The notes: generated from the letters alone by a model not told the origin. A DNA stretch of 64,000 nucleotides from Luzula sylvatica (GCA_946800325.1 OX326957.1:12009591-12073590), one strand, 5' to 3'. Shown: positions 47,263-59,852, counted from the first letter of the stretch. Program-made: numbers and translations.

Positions 47263-47984
47263 CTTCCAAGAAACCGTCAAGAACTCTCCAAAACCGTTCA
47301 AGATTTACTCGAATTATCGGGTGATTGTTTGCCTAGCAAGGAGTTTACTCTTTCTTGATGCGAGCACACCAATTGGGTCCAAGGAGCTTTCCATCGCCGG
47401 ACTCGGAAATTTCTACATCCGGCGAAGCGACCTAATCGAAGAATCATTGAGGCTTCTCGATCACAACCAGACTCGGAGCTTTCTACATCCGGGGACCTTT
47501 GGAGAAGAGGGTGGAGCTTTCCATCACCGGACTCGGAGCTTTCTACATCCGGTGAAGTTCTTTTCTTCGATCGGTCAAGTGGTTGCGTTTCGCTTTCATT
47601 CCTCGAAAGGACTCGGAGCTTTCTACATCCGGGAGAGGCGATTACTTCGAGCGATAAACGTTGGTACCGTCTTAACTTTTCTAGAGGTACAAGCATTGAG
47701 AGCCCACACTAGGCGAGGCAAGGGGAGCTCTTCTTAACACGTCAAAGCTTGCTTACTCATTCTAGGTGTATTATTTTCATATCTTTAATTTCTTGTATGT
47801 TGAATGATAGTTTTCGAGTTGTGTAAAGATAATCTTGTTTGAATCTAAATCTTGCTTTTGAATTTGATCTTTTTGTTCTTCTTTGTTCCCTTAATCTTAG
47901 TTGAATCAATTCTCAAAACAAACCTTGAACAAATCTTAATTCCAATCCTCAATTAGAATAATAACTTTGAAATCCAGTATATAT

Positions 47985-48322
47985 TCCGTTGTAACGGAAC
48001 TCACATTGCGTTACAATGGACTAGACAGTTTGTACCTCATTTCAGTCTGTTATAACTCCGTTGTAACGCACCTAGAATTCCGTTGTAACGGACTGGTGAG
48101 GAATTTTACTCAAGAGGTTCAATATAAGTGCGTTGTAACGGACATACAGGTCCGTTGTAACGGATTAACCAATTTGTTGCAACGCTACCCCTGTTCGTTG
48201 TAACGGACTAGTATAGTGCGTTATAACGGAATGTCATCTGTTGTAACGGACGTTCATTTTACACTTAGAATTAGAATTTCCACCCTGTCCGTTGTAACAG
48301 ACCCTTTTTTCGTTGTAACGGA
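47985..48322. promoter_or_regulatory. Paired near-palindrome array in LTR D (CGTTGTAACG type)
   Basis: About twelve copies of T(C/G)CGTTGTAACGGA and variants with TATA or TACA cores. Many neighbouring starts are 20-23 bp apart: 47985/48007, 48057/48079, 48129/48151/48173/48194/48217/48237. The array is downstream of the TATA box, so it is transcribed. The AACGG half-site resembles MYB (MSA-like) cores; this is inference. Confidence 0.75.
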
Positions 48323-48512
48323 CTATCTCCTGGGAATTCTCTTTGCTAATTCTTGTCAATTATTTGGTTCATTCCTTGATGCATTAACTCCTCGTGGAGC
48401 GAACATTCATATTTGCACTATACACATATATTTCCATACTAGTTGATTGAATCGCGTTTTCACATACAACGATATCACGAATTTGAAAAACCATCGAAAA
48501 TCCCGTAAATCA

Positions 48513-49088
48513 AATGGCGCCGCTACCGGGGAAATTTAGTTTAAAAAAAAAGAAAAAAAAACTCTCGAGAACCGTCAAAAGAAAAAAAAGAAAAAAAAAA
48601 GATCAAAAAATCAAAAGAAAGAATAAAAATAAAACTAAAATCGAGCGCAATTTGGGGAAATTTAGTAGAGATCAAAGAGGAACCAAGTACGCACGTACCG
48701 AACGATTTTAGAAGTGACAATTTACATTAAAGAAACAATTTTTGCAAAACAGTACGAGAGGTTTTAACGAATGCTTTTGTAAATAGTGGTGTGAAAAGAT
48801 TTGAAATGTTGTGTTTAATCATCTTTATCTGTTGAGATCACTTGCTCTTTAAACTCTTGAATTTGTGAAATCTTATTGAAAATATATTATAGTATAACTC
48901 AAACTTATTTCTTTCGATATTAGTGAATATGATAAAATGAGAGTAAACAATTTTTATCTTGTGAGAATTGAGTTTTGAAGTCGATGAATACAATTTCAAT
49001 AAAACCTTATACATGCATCTCCCTTTGTGCTTCATTTTTTATGCTCATCATGATCGAGGACGATCAAGGATTTAAGTATTGGGGTATT
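48513..49088 (+). other. Interior of element D with tRNA-Asp-type primer site
   Basis: Primer site TGGCGCCGCTACCGGGGA at 48515-48532, then an A-rich K-coding tract (48541-48650) and AT-rich DNA with no gag-pol, ending with the polypurine region at about 49075-49088. Confidence 0.8.
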
Positions 49089-49536
49089 TGATAAGAGGAA
49101 AATAAATCACCTTTGTGATATCTAATTTAGGGATTTTAGCCCTTTCAAATCACAACTTTGTATATATAATTGTTCATATTTGAGATTGCAAGAATATTTC
49201 TTCACTTAGTATGGTTTATTGCTAATTTCAGGTTTTTGGGGGAAAGTTTGTGGCATTCCAAGAGTGTAGTCGCCTTCCTCTCCTCGTGCCGATAAAATCG
49301 ATATATCATACCGACCATTTCGGTACACATGTGAGGAAGAAGGCAAATAATCATGAATATAAGATATTACACCAAACTCTACTCAAAAACCACTCACACA
49401 ATAGCCACTATCCAGCCCACCTACCTCACCTACAATTCTCAAACTACCCTCAATCCTCTCACCCATCTCTTGGCCAATGGAAAACCCCCAAATACACTAT
49501 AAATAAGAACCCAAGGGCCTTGGGCAGGTCTACGCC

Positions 49537-49589
<53 letters not shown>

Positions 49590-50792
49590 TCTCTCTCTCT
49601 CTCAGCACTTCCAAGAAACCGTCAAGAACTCTCAAGAACTGTTCAAGATTTACTCGAATTCACGGGTGATTGTTTGCCTAGTAAGAAGTTTACTCTTTCT
49701 TGATGCGAGCACGCCAATTGGGTCCAAGGAGCTTTCCATCGCTGGACTCAGAGCTTTGTACATCCGGCAAAACGACCTAATCGAAGAATCGTTGAGGCTT
49801 CTCGATCACAACCGGAATCGGATCTTTCTACATCCGGGGACCTTTGGAGAAGAGGGTGGAGCTTTCCATCACCGGAGTCGGAGCTTTCTACATCCGGTGA
49901 AGTTCTTTTCTTCGATCGGTCAAGTGGTTGCGTTTCGCTTTTGTTCCTCGAACGGACCCGGAGCTTTCTACATCCGGGAGAGGCGATTACTTCGAGCGAG
50001 AAATGTTGGTACCGTCCTAGCTTTTCTAGCAGTACAAGCATCAAAAGACCACACTAGGCGAGGAAAGGGGAGCTCTTCTTAACACGTCGAAGCTTGCTTA
50101 CTCATTCTACGTGTATTCTTTTCATATCTTTAATTTCTTGTATGTTGAATGATAGTTTTGGAGTTGTGTAAAGATAATCTTGTTTGAATCTGAATCTTGC
50201 TTTTGAATTTGATCTTTTTGTTCTTCTTTGTTCCCTTAATCTTAGTTGAATAAATTGTCAAAACAAACCTTGAACAAATCTTAATTCCAATCCTCAATTA
50301 GAATAATAACATTGAAATCCAGTACATATTCTGTTGTAACGAAACTCACATTGCGTTACAATGGACTAGACAGTTTGTACCTCATTTTCAGTCGGTTATA
50401 ACTCTATTGTAACGCACCTAGAATTCCGTTGTAACGGACTAGTGAGGAAGTCTACTCAAGAGGTTCAATATAAGTGCGTTGTAACAGACATACAGGTCCG
50501 TTGTAACAGATTAACCAATTTGTTGCGACGCTAACCCCGTTCCTTGTAACGGACTAGTATAGTGCGTTATAACGGAATATCATCCATTGTAACGGACGTT
50601 CACCTCACACTTAGCGTTAGAATTTGCACCCTGTCCGTTGTAACATACTCTTTTTCCGTTGTAACAGACTATCTCCTGGGAATTCTCTTTGCTAATTCTT
50701 GTCTATTTTTGGGTTCATTCCTTGACGCATTAACTCCTCGTGGAACGAACTTTCATATTTCCACTATACACATATATTTCCATACTAGTTGA
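49089..50792 (+). repeat. 3' LTR of element D, interrupted by copia C
   Basis: Matches 46745-48446 with a few percent differences, including TATA (49498-49505), CT run (49541-49603), four CCGG-bounded blocks and the palindrome array (50329-50670, more mutated than in the 5' LTR). It stops at AGTTGA, where LTR C begins. Confidence 0.8.
50329..50670. promoter_or_regulatory. Near-palindrome array in 3' LTR D
   Basis: Same order as 47985-48322. Several sites have lost symmetry here (for example CGTTGTAACAGA), so the array is decaying in this copy. Confidence 0.7.
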
Positions 50793-51705
50793 TGAAAGAA
50801 ATACAGTTTCGGATCAACCGTAAAAGTGTACACAAGGATAAACGAACGTACGCGTTCATTGGCATAAGAAACAGTTTTACTAAAACTGGCATAACTTCCA
50901 GTGAGAAACTCCAATTTGAATGGTTTAAATTGGGTTAGATAAATAATGAGATTATCTAGAACTTTCATGTAGAAATATTTTTCATTTGAATGAAGTATCA
51001 GTGTTGTTTTAATGGAATACCGAAAGGGTGCGACAGTTTGACATACTATTAGTAAAACCGCCGTAACTTTCGCGTCCAAATTCCAATTGGGCCAGGCCAA
51101 ATTGGGTTGTAAAGATAATAAGATTATCTACAATTTTCATGAAGGTTTAAAGTTGGTTGGAACCATTTAATATTTTCTGTGTTCTGCTTGAAAAGATATA
51201 TATTATATATACATACATTTTTGGCCATCCTTATCCTATGTGATATAAATAGGATATTTCTCTCTCCTCTGTTCAGTTCAATTCATTCTATCCAGGGAAT
51301 TAATCCAGAAATAGAGAATAATCTTTCAGAGAGTGAAAGGATGCGAAAAGAGAGAAACGAGAAAAACAGCTTTTCTCGGTTTAGAGAATTAATACGATCA
51401 AGCAAGTTCGTCGGTGCTTCTCTAGGCAGTTGCACTCGCGACCGAGGTCTTACGACTCACGGTGGATACGAGTAGAGGAGCGACATATGTGGCTTTCAGT
51501 TGTGATCAAACCGGAGGCATTTATGGAGTCCAAACGGCGAGAGACGTGTGGTATGGGACGCACGGGCTAGCTAGTCACCAACGTTACACCGGTGAAGAGA
51601 AGGAAACAAGCGATCAACCCATCGAGACGTGATCTCAGGTTTTGGGAACCGTATCGGGCCTTCATATCTGCTGCGCGGGCCCGCGGACGGGATGAATTCC
51701 CTACA
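50793..51705 (+). repeat. 5' LTR of copia C
   Basis: 913 bp from TGAAAGAAATACAG to AATTCCCTACA, same family as LTR B, with TATAAATA at 51244-51251. A degenerate primer site (TGGTATCGAGC, one base shorter than the usual TGGTATCAGAGC) follows at 51707. Confidence 0.85.
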
Positions 51706-51965
51706 GTGGTATCGAGCGATCGCCGTTGATTCGAGGGTCGAATCATAGTTGTATATTCGATATATGCACGGGTTATCAAAATTTGTATCTGTTTGCTTGA
51801 TGCTAGATATTTAGAACATCAATTTCGTGATAATCACAAGTGGAATTCACTAGAGATCAATCAAAAGTTGATTGAGAGTATCTAAGAATGATCGTGAAAA
51901 TGTTTAATGATTTATCATTTTAGAAACGAGCGAAAACGAAAGAATACACATATATAATAAAAATA

Positions 51966-52059
51966 TATATTACCGACGGAATCAAAAGTTTTAGAAACGA
52001 GCGAAAGCGAAATCAAAAGTTGATTGAGAACAAAATAAATATAAATATAAAATATAATA

Positions 52060-52127
<68 letters not shown>

Positions 52128-52409
52128 GACTTCTGCGACGGGCCAACGGTTAAGCCTTCTGCGACGGGCCGTGGGAGAAGCGTTCTACGACGGACCGTCG
52201 GTGAAACCTACGATGGGCCGTCGGAGAAAGTCTTGCCGTCGGTGAAAGTGGTATCATCGACGGGCCGTCGCTGAAAATGACATTAGCAACGCGACTTTCA
52301 GCGACGGATTTTTAGCGACGGTTGGCCGTCGGTAAAAGATTTAGCGACGGGTTTTGAGACTTTTAGCGACGGTTTTTACCATCGCTGACACCCAGTTTTG
52401 TTGTAGTGA
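51966..52409 (-). mobile_element. CACTA element end inserted in the gag leader of C
   Basis: On the minus strand the segment begins CACTACAACAAAACTGGGTG at 52409, the conserved tip of plant CACTA (En/Spm) elements. Many CCGTCGCTAAAA / GACGGCCCGTCG subterminal repeats follow down to about 52125, where an (AT)n run (52060-52122) intervenes. No opposite CACTA tip is visible, so this is a terminal fragment. C gag homology resumes at about 52420. Confidence 0.7.
52060..52122. repeat. (TA)n microsatellite
   Basis: About 31 perfect TA units at the edge of the CACTA fragment. Confidence 0.97.
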
Positions 52410-53000
52410 TATTAACCTTGATAGTCAAAGAATAGTTCTTAGACTTGAAGGAACGTGTTGGACACGGAAATGGTGGATTTAGGGCTCGAGGGTTTGGCTA
52501 TAGCGAAACCCAGGTTCGATAAACTTAAGAAGGAATCGAACGATATTACGTGCCTTGTGGTGGCACGTATAGACGCGAATTTCTCAAAATTGTTTTGAGA
52601 ATTCGGGTGCATACGAAAGTAAAACACAACGCTTATGAAATTGTTTCAAGACCTAGAGCACGTTGAATGATTCGATGCGGCTCAAAGAGTAGGTTAATTT
52701 TAAGACGCCTTACGGGTCTTTGATTAACACTCACGTGTTGATGGTACGAGATTTGATCTCCGTGACCAAATATCATATGCATTCGATAGATAAATCGATC
52801 CCGAAATTGCATAAGATGCGATTTAAATTTGAATTGGAGATGCTCGGAGCATCCGAGGAATCCAATGCATAGAGATGTGTGGATGTCCTTGTAATTCAAG
52901 GGTGAGATCGAAAGGAATAAAGGTCTAAGGGTATTTTGGGAAAATATTTTCCAAAAAGATTGTTCCGACAAAGAGTTGTCCAAACTAATGACTCAAAAAT
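52410..53000 (+). pseudogene. Decayed gag of copia C
   Basis: Homologous to the A gag from IVLRQE on (ATAGTTCTTAGACTTGAAGG, GTGTTGGACACGGAAATGG, CATATGCATTCGATAGATAA) but with many stops and shifts. The start codon region is missing, replaced by the CACTA fragment. No zinc knuckle survives. Confidence 0.7.
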
Positions 53001-53039
53001 GGTGAAATCCGAGGAGGATTAAACCTATAAGTCCATTGC

Positions 53040-55190
53040 TTCTTTTGGAATTGTCGTCATGACCATATAAACGAGATAGACGTATCTAGATTTCATAAGA
53101 TGGATTGCTAGAATCATTCGAATTAGATTCGATTGGTTAATGCGCTACTTATTTATTAGGCAAGACGACAAAGTGCATCATTCTCCAAATGTTGGAGAAA
53201 GATTCAACGAATTATTGGAAATTACATTAAGATGTAAAAGACCCGATAAATTCTGAGGCAAGAGGAGGCTATCGGTATTTTGTTACGTTTACGGACAGTT
53301 AAAGTAGATATGATAATATCTATTTAATGCGTGCCGAAACATAGACTTTTGAAAGGTTCAAAGAGTTTAAAAAACGAAATACAAAATCGACTGAGAAAGA
53401 AAATCAAAGCCCTTTGATGGGATCGAGGAGGCGAGTATTTGAGCTATGTACTTCGATAGAATTGAAGAGGCGATATTTGAGTTATAAGTATTGATGATCA
53501 TTTATGATTGTGGAATCGTTTCACGATTATCTTCATTTCGGAACATTGAGATGTACTCGAAAAGAGGAATGAACACATGTCGGACATGATTCGATAAATG
53601 ACAAGTCAAACGGATCTCCCAAAAATATTTTGGGGATATACCCTTGAGACAACGGCACTAAAGAATGGTTGCATATATGATATGGACCATAAACCTTCTA
53701 ATCGGTACAAGAGACGCCATATGATATATGGATCGGAATGGTTCCGAAGTTGTCATTTGTACATATTTGAGGATGTGAGTATATTTCGAAATTTCTTTTT
53801 GGTAAGCTCAATCTCAAACCTGAAAATTGTTCGTTTATCATATATCCTTAAGGAAACTAAAGGGTGTTAGTTCTAGCGTCCCGACGAAAATGAGATTTTC
53901 GTGGCTCGAAGAGATGACTTCTTGAAGGAGGACATAATGCGCACAAGTTTAGAACTTGATGCCATTTATCGCTACGCGGGCTAGTGGGAGTAGAATAAAT
54001 CTCGAAAGAGTTTAAGATCCGAAAATGAACATTGTGCCGATGAAAGTTGACACGAATTCATCAAGAGTTGATGAATACGTGTCGAACACACAAAGGAATT
54101 TTTCGTAGATCAAGTATACTATATCATAAGCTGATAAATACGGATTTATCGTTGCTAATGATGATAGATCGATATCATATGATGATTCGATAATCTACAA
54201 AGATGCTATGAAAAATAACGGTTCCACATGGCACAGTGCCATGAAATCTGAGATTCGATCCGTGTAAATTATCAAGTTTAGAACTTGATTTCATTACATT
54301 CCGGGCCAGACCCGTGAAATGTCAATGTGTTTTTCAAGATGAGAACCGACACGGATAGGAATACGCATATACCAAAGCGAGGCTCGTAGCGAAGAGTTTC
54401 AAGTATTTCATAGTCGGACTATGAAGAAACATTTTTCGCATGTTGCAATGCTTTCACATTCTCGAAATTCTGCTTGTCATGGTCGCATATTATTAGTATG
54501 TGATGTGGCAAAATGGATGTCAAAACCGAATTTCTTGACAGAAATTTATGAAAGGATGTGTACTTGACACAACTTTACGTGTTTGGCGATTCATAAGAAT
54601 CGGGGATAGGATATGCATGCTTTAACGATCCATATGATGGATTAGAGAAAATATCTCAGAATTGGAATATTCGTCTTAACGAAGTTATAAGTGTTAAAAC
54701 ATTGTCGGAACGAATGGAAACTTTGTGTACATATGAAGGTTAGTGAGAGCCGCGTTATATTTCTTGTAACGACAAATGATTTAGGCGAGACCGCTTATGA
54801 ATTAAGCGTGTAGATCTATATGATAGATCTAAGAAGTTCCTCGTTCTATATTATCATACATATATCGACATATTGTTGAAAATGGTTTTCAACATATAAC
54901 TCCTTGGAGGAGTTAAATCGAAATGTTGAATGGCAAAATATTTTTGGCTCGATGTGAGACATCAAGCATCGCAAAATAGAAATGATATGATGCTTCACAT
55001 TTTAATGTGAGGATCTATTATGTATGTCATGATATGTATGTGGATGTATGTCGTACGAATGAAGCGTCTAATTTACCATTAATAAAATCCAAGGAAATCA
55101 CATGAGTTTGAATGTAATGTGATTACATGAAACTAACTCTCGTGAATGTATAATGGTTATATGTTTAATGTACATACAAGAAAATTGTGA
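53040..55190 (+). pseudogene. Decayed pol of copia C
   Basis: Remnants of pre-integrase (CATATAAACGAGATAGACG), integrase (GGCAAGAGGAGGCTATCGGT; TGGAATCGTTTCACGATT), and reverse transcriptase up to the region near 55000. It is collinear with B from about 53510 on and shares its deletions. The longest open piece, about 90 codons at 53598, keeps only SLPKSFWG-like wording. Confidence 0.7.
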
Positions 55191-55560
55191 AAACCACATA
55201 GTCCGTTATAACGGACTAGGAGTTCCGTTGTAACGGATCTTGTATAGGATACGAGAATGCGGGGATGACTGTGAAAACGCATAGTCTTTTATAACGGACT
55301 AGGAATTCCGCTATAACGGACCTTGTATAGGATATGAGGATGCGGGGATGCCTATGGCTTGTTTTGAGGTCCGTTGTAACGGACATTGGTCCGTTATAAC
55401 AAAAATGTCTCTGGATTTTGATCCAGAATTCACAGTTTGGTCCGTTGTAACGAAACTTTGGTCCGTTATAACGAAAATGTCTCTGGATTTTAATCTAGAA
55501 ATCGCAGTTTAGTCCGTTGTAACATAATTTGGTCCGTTACAACGGAAGTGTCTCTGGATG
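55191..55560. promoter_or_regulatory. Near-palindrome array inserted in copia C
   Basis: Ten copies of TCCGTTGTAACGGA / TCCGTTATAACGGA in five pairs: 55202/55224, 55285/55307, 55370/55390, 55441/55462, 55513/55533. Spacers contain TGTCTCTGGAT(T) three times. B lacks this ~370 bp at the matching place (between GTATAATGGTTAT and AACCCATCGGGATT), so it is an insertion in C or a loss in B. Confidence 0.75.
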
Positions 55561-55792
55561 TATATTAAACCCATCGGGATTTATATGTATAGAGGCGAAA
55601 TTTGTAGTTGAATAATTTGAGAAAGAATTCAGGATTTTATTTTATCTATAATGGTGTGGAGGACTAGTTAGTTATAAAGAGTTATACCAACGGCAATCTC
55701 CAAACATGTAGCACGACTTTCGATCACAAAGTGTGTACGTGTTTTGCTTACACGAAAATACGGTTATGTGGAAAGATTCAATACGACCATGA
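55561..55792 (+). pseudogene. Start of RNase H region of copia C
   Basis: Matches B 15260-15490 (AACCCATCGGGATTT, ATGGTGTGGAGGAC, GTGTTTTGCTTA, ACGGTTATGTGGAAAG). Cut by insertion of E at 55793 (flank CATGA). Confidence 0.7.
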
Positions 55793-56807
55793 TGGGGATT
55801 CTACCCTGCCCCGGGCCCGCGCAGCGGATATGTAGGCCCGGTCCGGTTCCCCGATTTCCAAGATCACGCCATGACTTCGAAGGGTACGATGCAATTAAGA
55901 AGATTAGATTCATACCAGTGCAAAATTGATTGCACACGAAGGGTTGATTTCTATTCTTCTTTTCGTGTCACGTTGGTGACAATCCGCGCGTCCCACACCA
56001 CGCGTCTTTCACCGTTTGTTGCCGATTCACTCGATTTCGTCTCCGACAGAAATTACTCGTCCGAATCGATCACAACCGAAAGAGCCTCAATTGTTGCTCC
56101 TCTACACGTATCCACCTTGACTCGTAAGACATCGGTCACGGGTGCAACTGCCTAGACGATGCACCGGCGAACTTACTTGATTGTTTGATTCTCTATACCG
56201 GAAAACACCTTTTCACGGTTTCTCTCTTTTACACCCTTTCACTCTCTAGAAATTTGTCTCACAATTTTCTGAAATATTCTGAATGAATTGGACTAAATGA
56301 ACCACACTAGATGAGAGAGAAATATCCTATTTATATCATATAGGATTAGGATTGGTCAAAAGACATGTATATCCAATATGCACTCTTTCACACAGAAAGT
56401 TGCATGTATCTGTCCAGTATTCTGTCCATACGAAATTGGTAACTTTCTCTGACAGAAAATCACCCAACACGAAAGTTGTATATAATCTTATTATCTACAC
56501 ATCCCAATTTGGCCTGGCCCAATTGGAGCTCGTATGCAAAAGTTATGACTGTTTTACTAACTGTATGTCATACTGTTGCACCCTTTCGGTATTTCATAGA
56601 AACGACACTGATACTTCGTTCATATGAAATATATTTCATATGAAGGCTCGTATGCAAAAGTTGTATATAATCTTATTATCTATCTAACCCAATTTGAACC
56701 ATTCAAATTGGATTTTCCTACTGAAAGATATGACCACAAATGTACGCTTACATTCGTTTATCCTTGTGTACACTTTTACGGTTGATCCTGAAACTGTATT
56801 TCCTTCA
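55793..56807 (-). repeat. 3' LTR of copia E
   Basis: 1015 bp on the minus strand, TGAAGGAAATACAG to TAGAATCCCCA, preceded by the polypurine tract GAGCGGGAGAC and with TATAAATA at 56335-56328. It carries a short internal duplication near 56620-56660 (TTCATATGAA, GCTCGTATGCAAAAGTT). Confidence 0.85.
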
Positions 56808-57962
56808 GTCTCCCGCTCAATTTCAGATCTACCTAAAAGGTACTCATGCATATCCAATATGCACGATTTTAGAGAATATAGCTCGCGTATCAAATACCAA
56901 GCTACGCACATCTTATGTGCCAACTTTATAATCAAGCCCGACTTAGTACGACTCGTTGTGTGACCAGGTAGGTTCGGTTAACGATGGCTGTAGGCTGTTT
57001 CCATAGCACTACAAGCCCATGAGCGGGATCTAGTCACTCCATCATGGCTACCCATGTTAACACGAAGAATGATTGTGATCATTGTGCCTATCTCGAATAG
57101 CGGTCATTAGTTCTCTTGTTAGAGATATGCGTTAATCAAAAGGCATGGTGATAGTTATCCTTATATTTAGATTAACTGTACTTATTCCTCATTTCCGAAC
57201 TGATTTAACAAATTCAATCGATATTAACCGTTAATATCATTGACCAAGGCCTTGGTTTTCGTTAATCAATTCATCGAGTGGCCTAAGAGATATCTCTTCC
57301 TTTCGGAATAAACAATTCCTATCTTGGAGACTCACATTGAATTCCGTGTTTCGGACAATACCCAATAATGACCATTTTAGCTCCCTGTTACGGTGAGCGT
57401 AAGATCATATCAAAACATTGTGTTACGCACGTAACGCAATCAATGGTCCCCTCAAGTATGAAGAACCTAATACCCTACTCGTCGCAAGTCCATCCATAAT
57501 GACTAAACCATGTCATGATCTCGCAGCTTCGGTCATAACCAATATATGTCATCTAGCATATATCTATGTTCCCGATTCGACAAACACCTTTGTCCTATGA
57601 TTAGCAAAACATAATCATCTCCTCGGCTAACGTACTAGTGTACATGTTCAGTCTATTATCTGATAATGTAAATGCTTCACTCTTAAGCAAACTGAATCAC
57701 GACTAGGGATCTTTAGAAATGAAACTTTAAGTGTGACGGTTTTGCTGCACATAGTCCTCAACCATGTCCACGTCCACACAAGCTCAAATCATGGTTCATG
57801 TAATCAAATTACACAACCCGCACACAGTTTTCATATAAGATAAATGCAAATGAAAATTTTTAAAATCTCGAAATTGCATTAATATAGGATAAGTTTGGGG
57901 TGATACAACGTTTACTAATCTATTAGACTAATCTCGTCCTACGAAACTATCATTTTAGATAA
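56808..57962 (-). other. 3' untranslated region of copia E
   Basis: Homologous to 15900-17065 of B and 63260-64000 of C (for example TAATCATAGGACAAAG and CGTTACGTGCGTAACAC in inverse). No frame of note. Confidence 0.7.
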
Positions 57963-58730
57963 CTAACTACTCTCTTCCTCCTCTAGGTATCTCAAACCTA
58001 TAGCTTTCGCATGGTAATCGTGCTTAGCTTGCGAGAGTGGCTTAGTAAACGGGTCCGCAACATTCCTGTCAGTATCAATCTTTTCAATGATCACGTCCTT
58101 TTGTTTTAAAATCTCACGAATCAAGTGAAATTTTCTGAGTATGTGTTTGGAGCGATGATGTGCCCTCGGTTCCTTGGACTGTGCTATTGCTCCCGTATTG
58201 TCGCAATACATAACCACAGGTTATGAGATACTCGGGACTACTCCAAGTTCGGACACAAACTTCTTTATCCATACCGCCTCCTTTGCTGCTTCCGAAGCCG
58301 CAATATACTCCGATTCAGTTGTAGAGTCTGCTATCGTGGGTTGTTTGGAACTCTTCCACACTACCGCTCCACCATTTAGACAAAATACGTATCCACTTTG
58401 TGATCGAAAGTCGTCGACACATGTTTGGAAACTGGCGTCGGTATAACCATTAATAACCAACCCTGATGTCTTTCCACCATAAATTAGAAATTGATCCTTA
58501 GTTCTTCGTAAGTACTTAAGGATGTTCTTAACCGCGATCCAATGCATATCCCCTGGATTAGATTGGTAACGCGAAACGACGCTCAATGCATATGACACAT
58601 CGGGGCGCGTACAAATCATGGCATACATAATTGATCCAACCGCAGAATCGTATGGAACAATACTCATCGCGTTCTTATCCTTACTCGATGTCGGACATTG
58701 AGCTTTAGAATACGATATGCCACTCGACAT
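57963..58730 (-). pseudogene. RNase H region of copia E
   Basis: Two adjoining in-frame pieces split by one stop codon (GAA to TAA by comparison with A, near 58218): 58730-58221 covers the end of reverse transcriptase and GYTDASFQTC through KKFVSELGVVPSIS; 58217-57963 covers MYCDNTGAIAQSKEP to the C-terminus. The domain would be complete without the stop. Confidence 0.85.
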
Positions 58731-58739
58731 TGGAAGAAG

Positions 58740-59850
58740 TCATTTCTTCGAATCTTGCATTGAAAACCGTTTCAACACTTTGTCGATGTACGTGATTTGA
58801 CTCAAGCCGAGTAACTTCTTGGATCTATCTCTATAAATCCTCACGCCTAATATATAAGCGGCCTCGCCCAAATCTTTCATAGAGAAACGAGTATTTAAAT
58901 ACTTCTTAACATCCGTAAGCATCGGAATGTCGTTTCCTATGATTAAGATGTCGTCTACATATAGTACAAGAAATACAACGCGGCTCCCACTAACCTTCTT
59001 GTATACACAAGGTTCCTCTACGTTTTTCACGAAGTTAAATTCGCTTATAACTTCATCGAAACGTATGTTCCAACTCCGAGAAGCTTGCTTCAATCCATAA
59101 ATGGATCGTGGCAACTTGCATACTTTATCCGGATTCTTTGAATCGACAAAACCCTCGGGCTGTGTCATGTACACATCCTCTTCTAAGTTTCCGTTAAGGA
59201 ATGCGGTTTTGACATCCATTTGCCAAATCTCGTAGTCATAATACGCAGAAATAGCAAGTAAGATCCGTATGGATTTAAGCATTGCTACGGGAGAAAACGT
59301 TTCTTCATAGTCTACACCATGAATTTGTTTGAAACCTTTCGTCACAAGCCGTGCTTTATAAGTGTTTACATTCCCATCCATGTCGGTCTTCTTCTTGAAG
59401 ACCCACTTACATCCCACTGGTTTAACCCCGGGAGGTGGATCAATCAAGTTCCAAACTTTATTATCGTACATGGATTGAATCTCGGATTTCATGGCAGTTT
59501 GCCACTTAATGGAATCCTCGCTTTTCATAGCCTCGCGATAAAATGTCGGTTCATCATCTATGAATTCGACTTCATCGTCATTTGCCACGATAAAACCATA
59601 TCGTATAGGCTCTTGACGAATCCTACCCGATCTACGAATTGCGCCTTGTGCACTTGACTCCGGATCATCAACATTTGACGAAACCGGATCAACATTAATC
59701 GGTTCAACATTCATTTGCGGGTCTCGAATTTCTTCGAGATCTATTTCATTCCCAATAACTCGCCTAGACATAAAATCCTCCTCAAGGAAGACACCTCTTC
59801 GAGCTACGAAAACTTTATTTTCGTTTGGAAGATAGAAATAATATCCTTTT
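58740..59850 (-). pseudogene. Reverse transcriptase region of copia E
   Basis: Integrase C-terminal linker and reverse transcriptase, with GCKWVFKKK, KARLVTKGFKQIHGVDYEET, QMDVKTAFLNGNLEEDV and LVLYVDDILIIGND intact. It is bounded by single-base stops: TAA after FVEYPK near 59850 and TGA after MQDSKK at 58740. No frameshift separates it from its neighbours. Confidence 0.87.
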
Positions 59851-59852
59851 GT

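Larger units (their letters stand above)
46745..48512 (+). repeat. 5' LTR of element D
   Basis: TGATAAGAGG to CGTAAATCA. TATAAATA lies at 47154-47161, followed by a (CT)n run (47199-47258). Four copies of a 26-bp block CCGGACTCGGAGCTTTCTAC...CCGG follow (47397, 47467, 47527, 47607), then a paired near-palindrome array (47985-48322). The frame at 46906-47358 across the promoter and CT run is not considered a gene. Confidence 0.8.
46745..50792 (+). mobile_element. Non-autonomous Athila-like Ty3 element D
   Basis: Two ~1.7-kb direct repeats (46745-48512 and 49089-50792) flank only ~576 bp of interior, which starts with a tRNA-Asp-type primer site and ends with a purine-rich ATTGGGGTATT before TGATAAGAGG. 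Primer site, LTR length and the ...GGGGTATTTGATAA junction are typical of Athila. There is no gag or pol, so it is a LARD/TRIM-like passenger. The last ~66 bp of the 3' LTR are missing because copia C sits there. A right-hand target duplication lies outside view. Confidence 0.75.

Noticed and set aside
46906..47358. 150-codon frame in LTR D (and its counterpart at 49250-49669)
   Set aside because: It spans the promoter, TATA box and CT microsatellite; the two LTR copies diverge without a coding pattern, and the poly-SL stretch is a repeat artefact.
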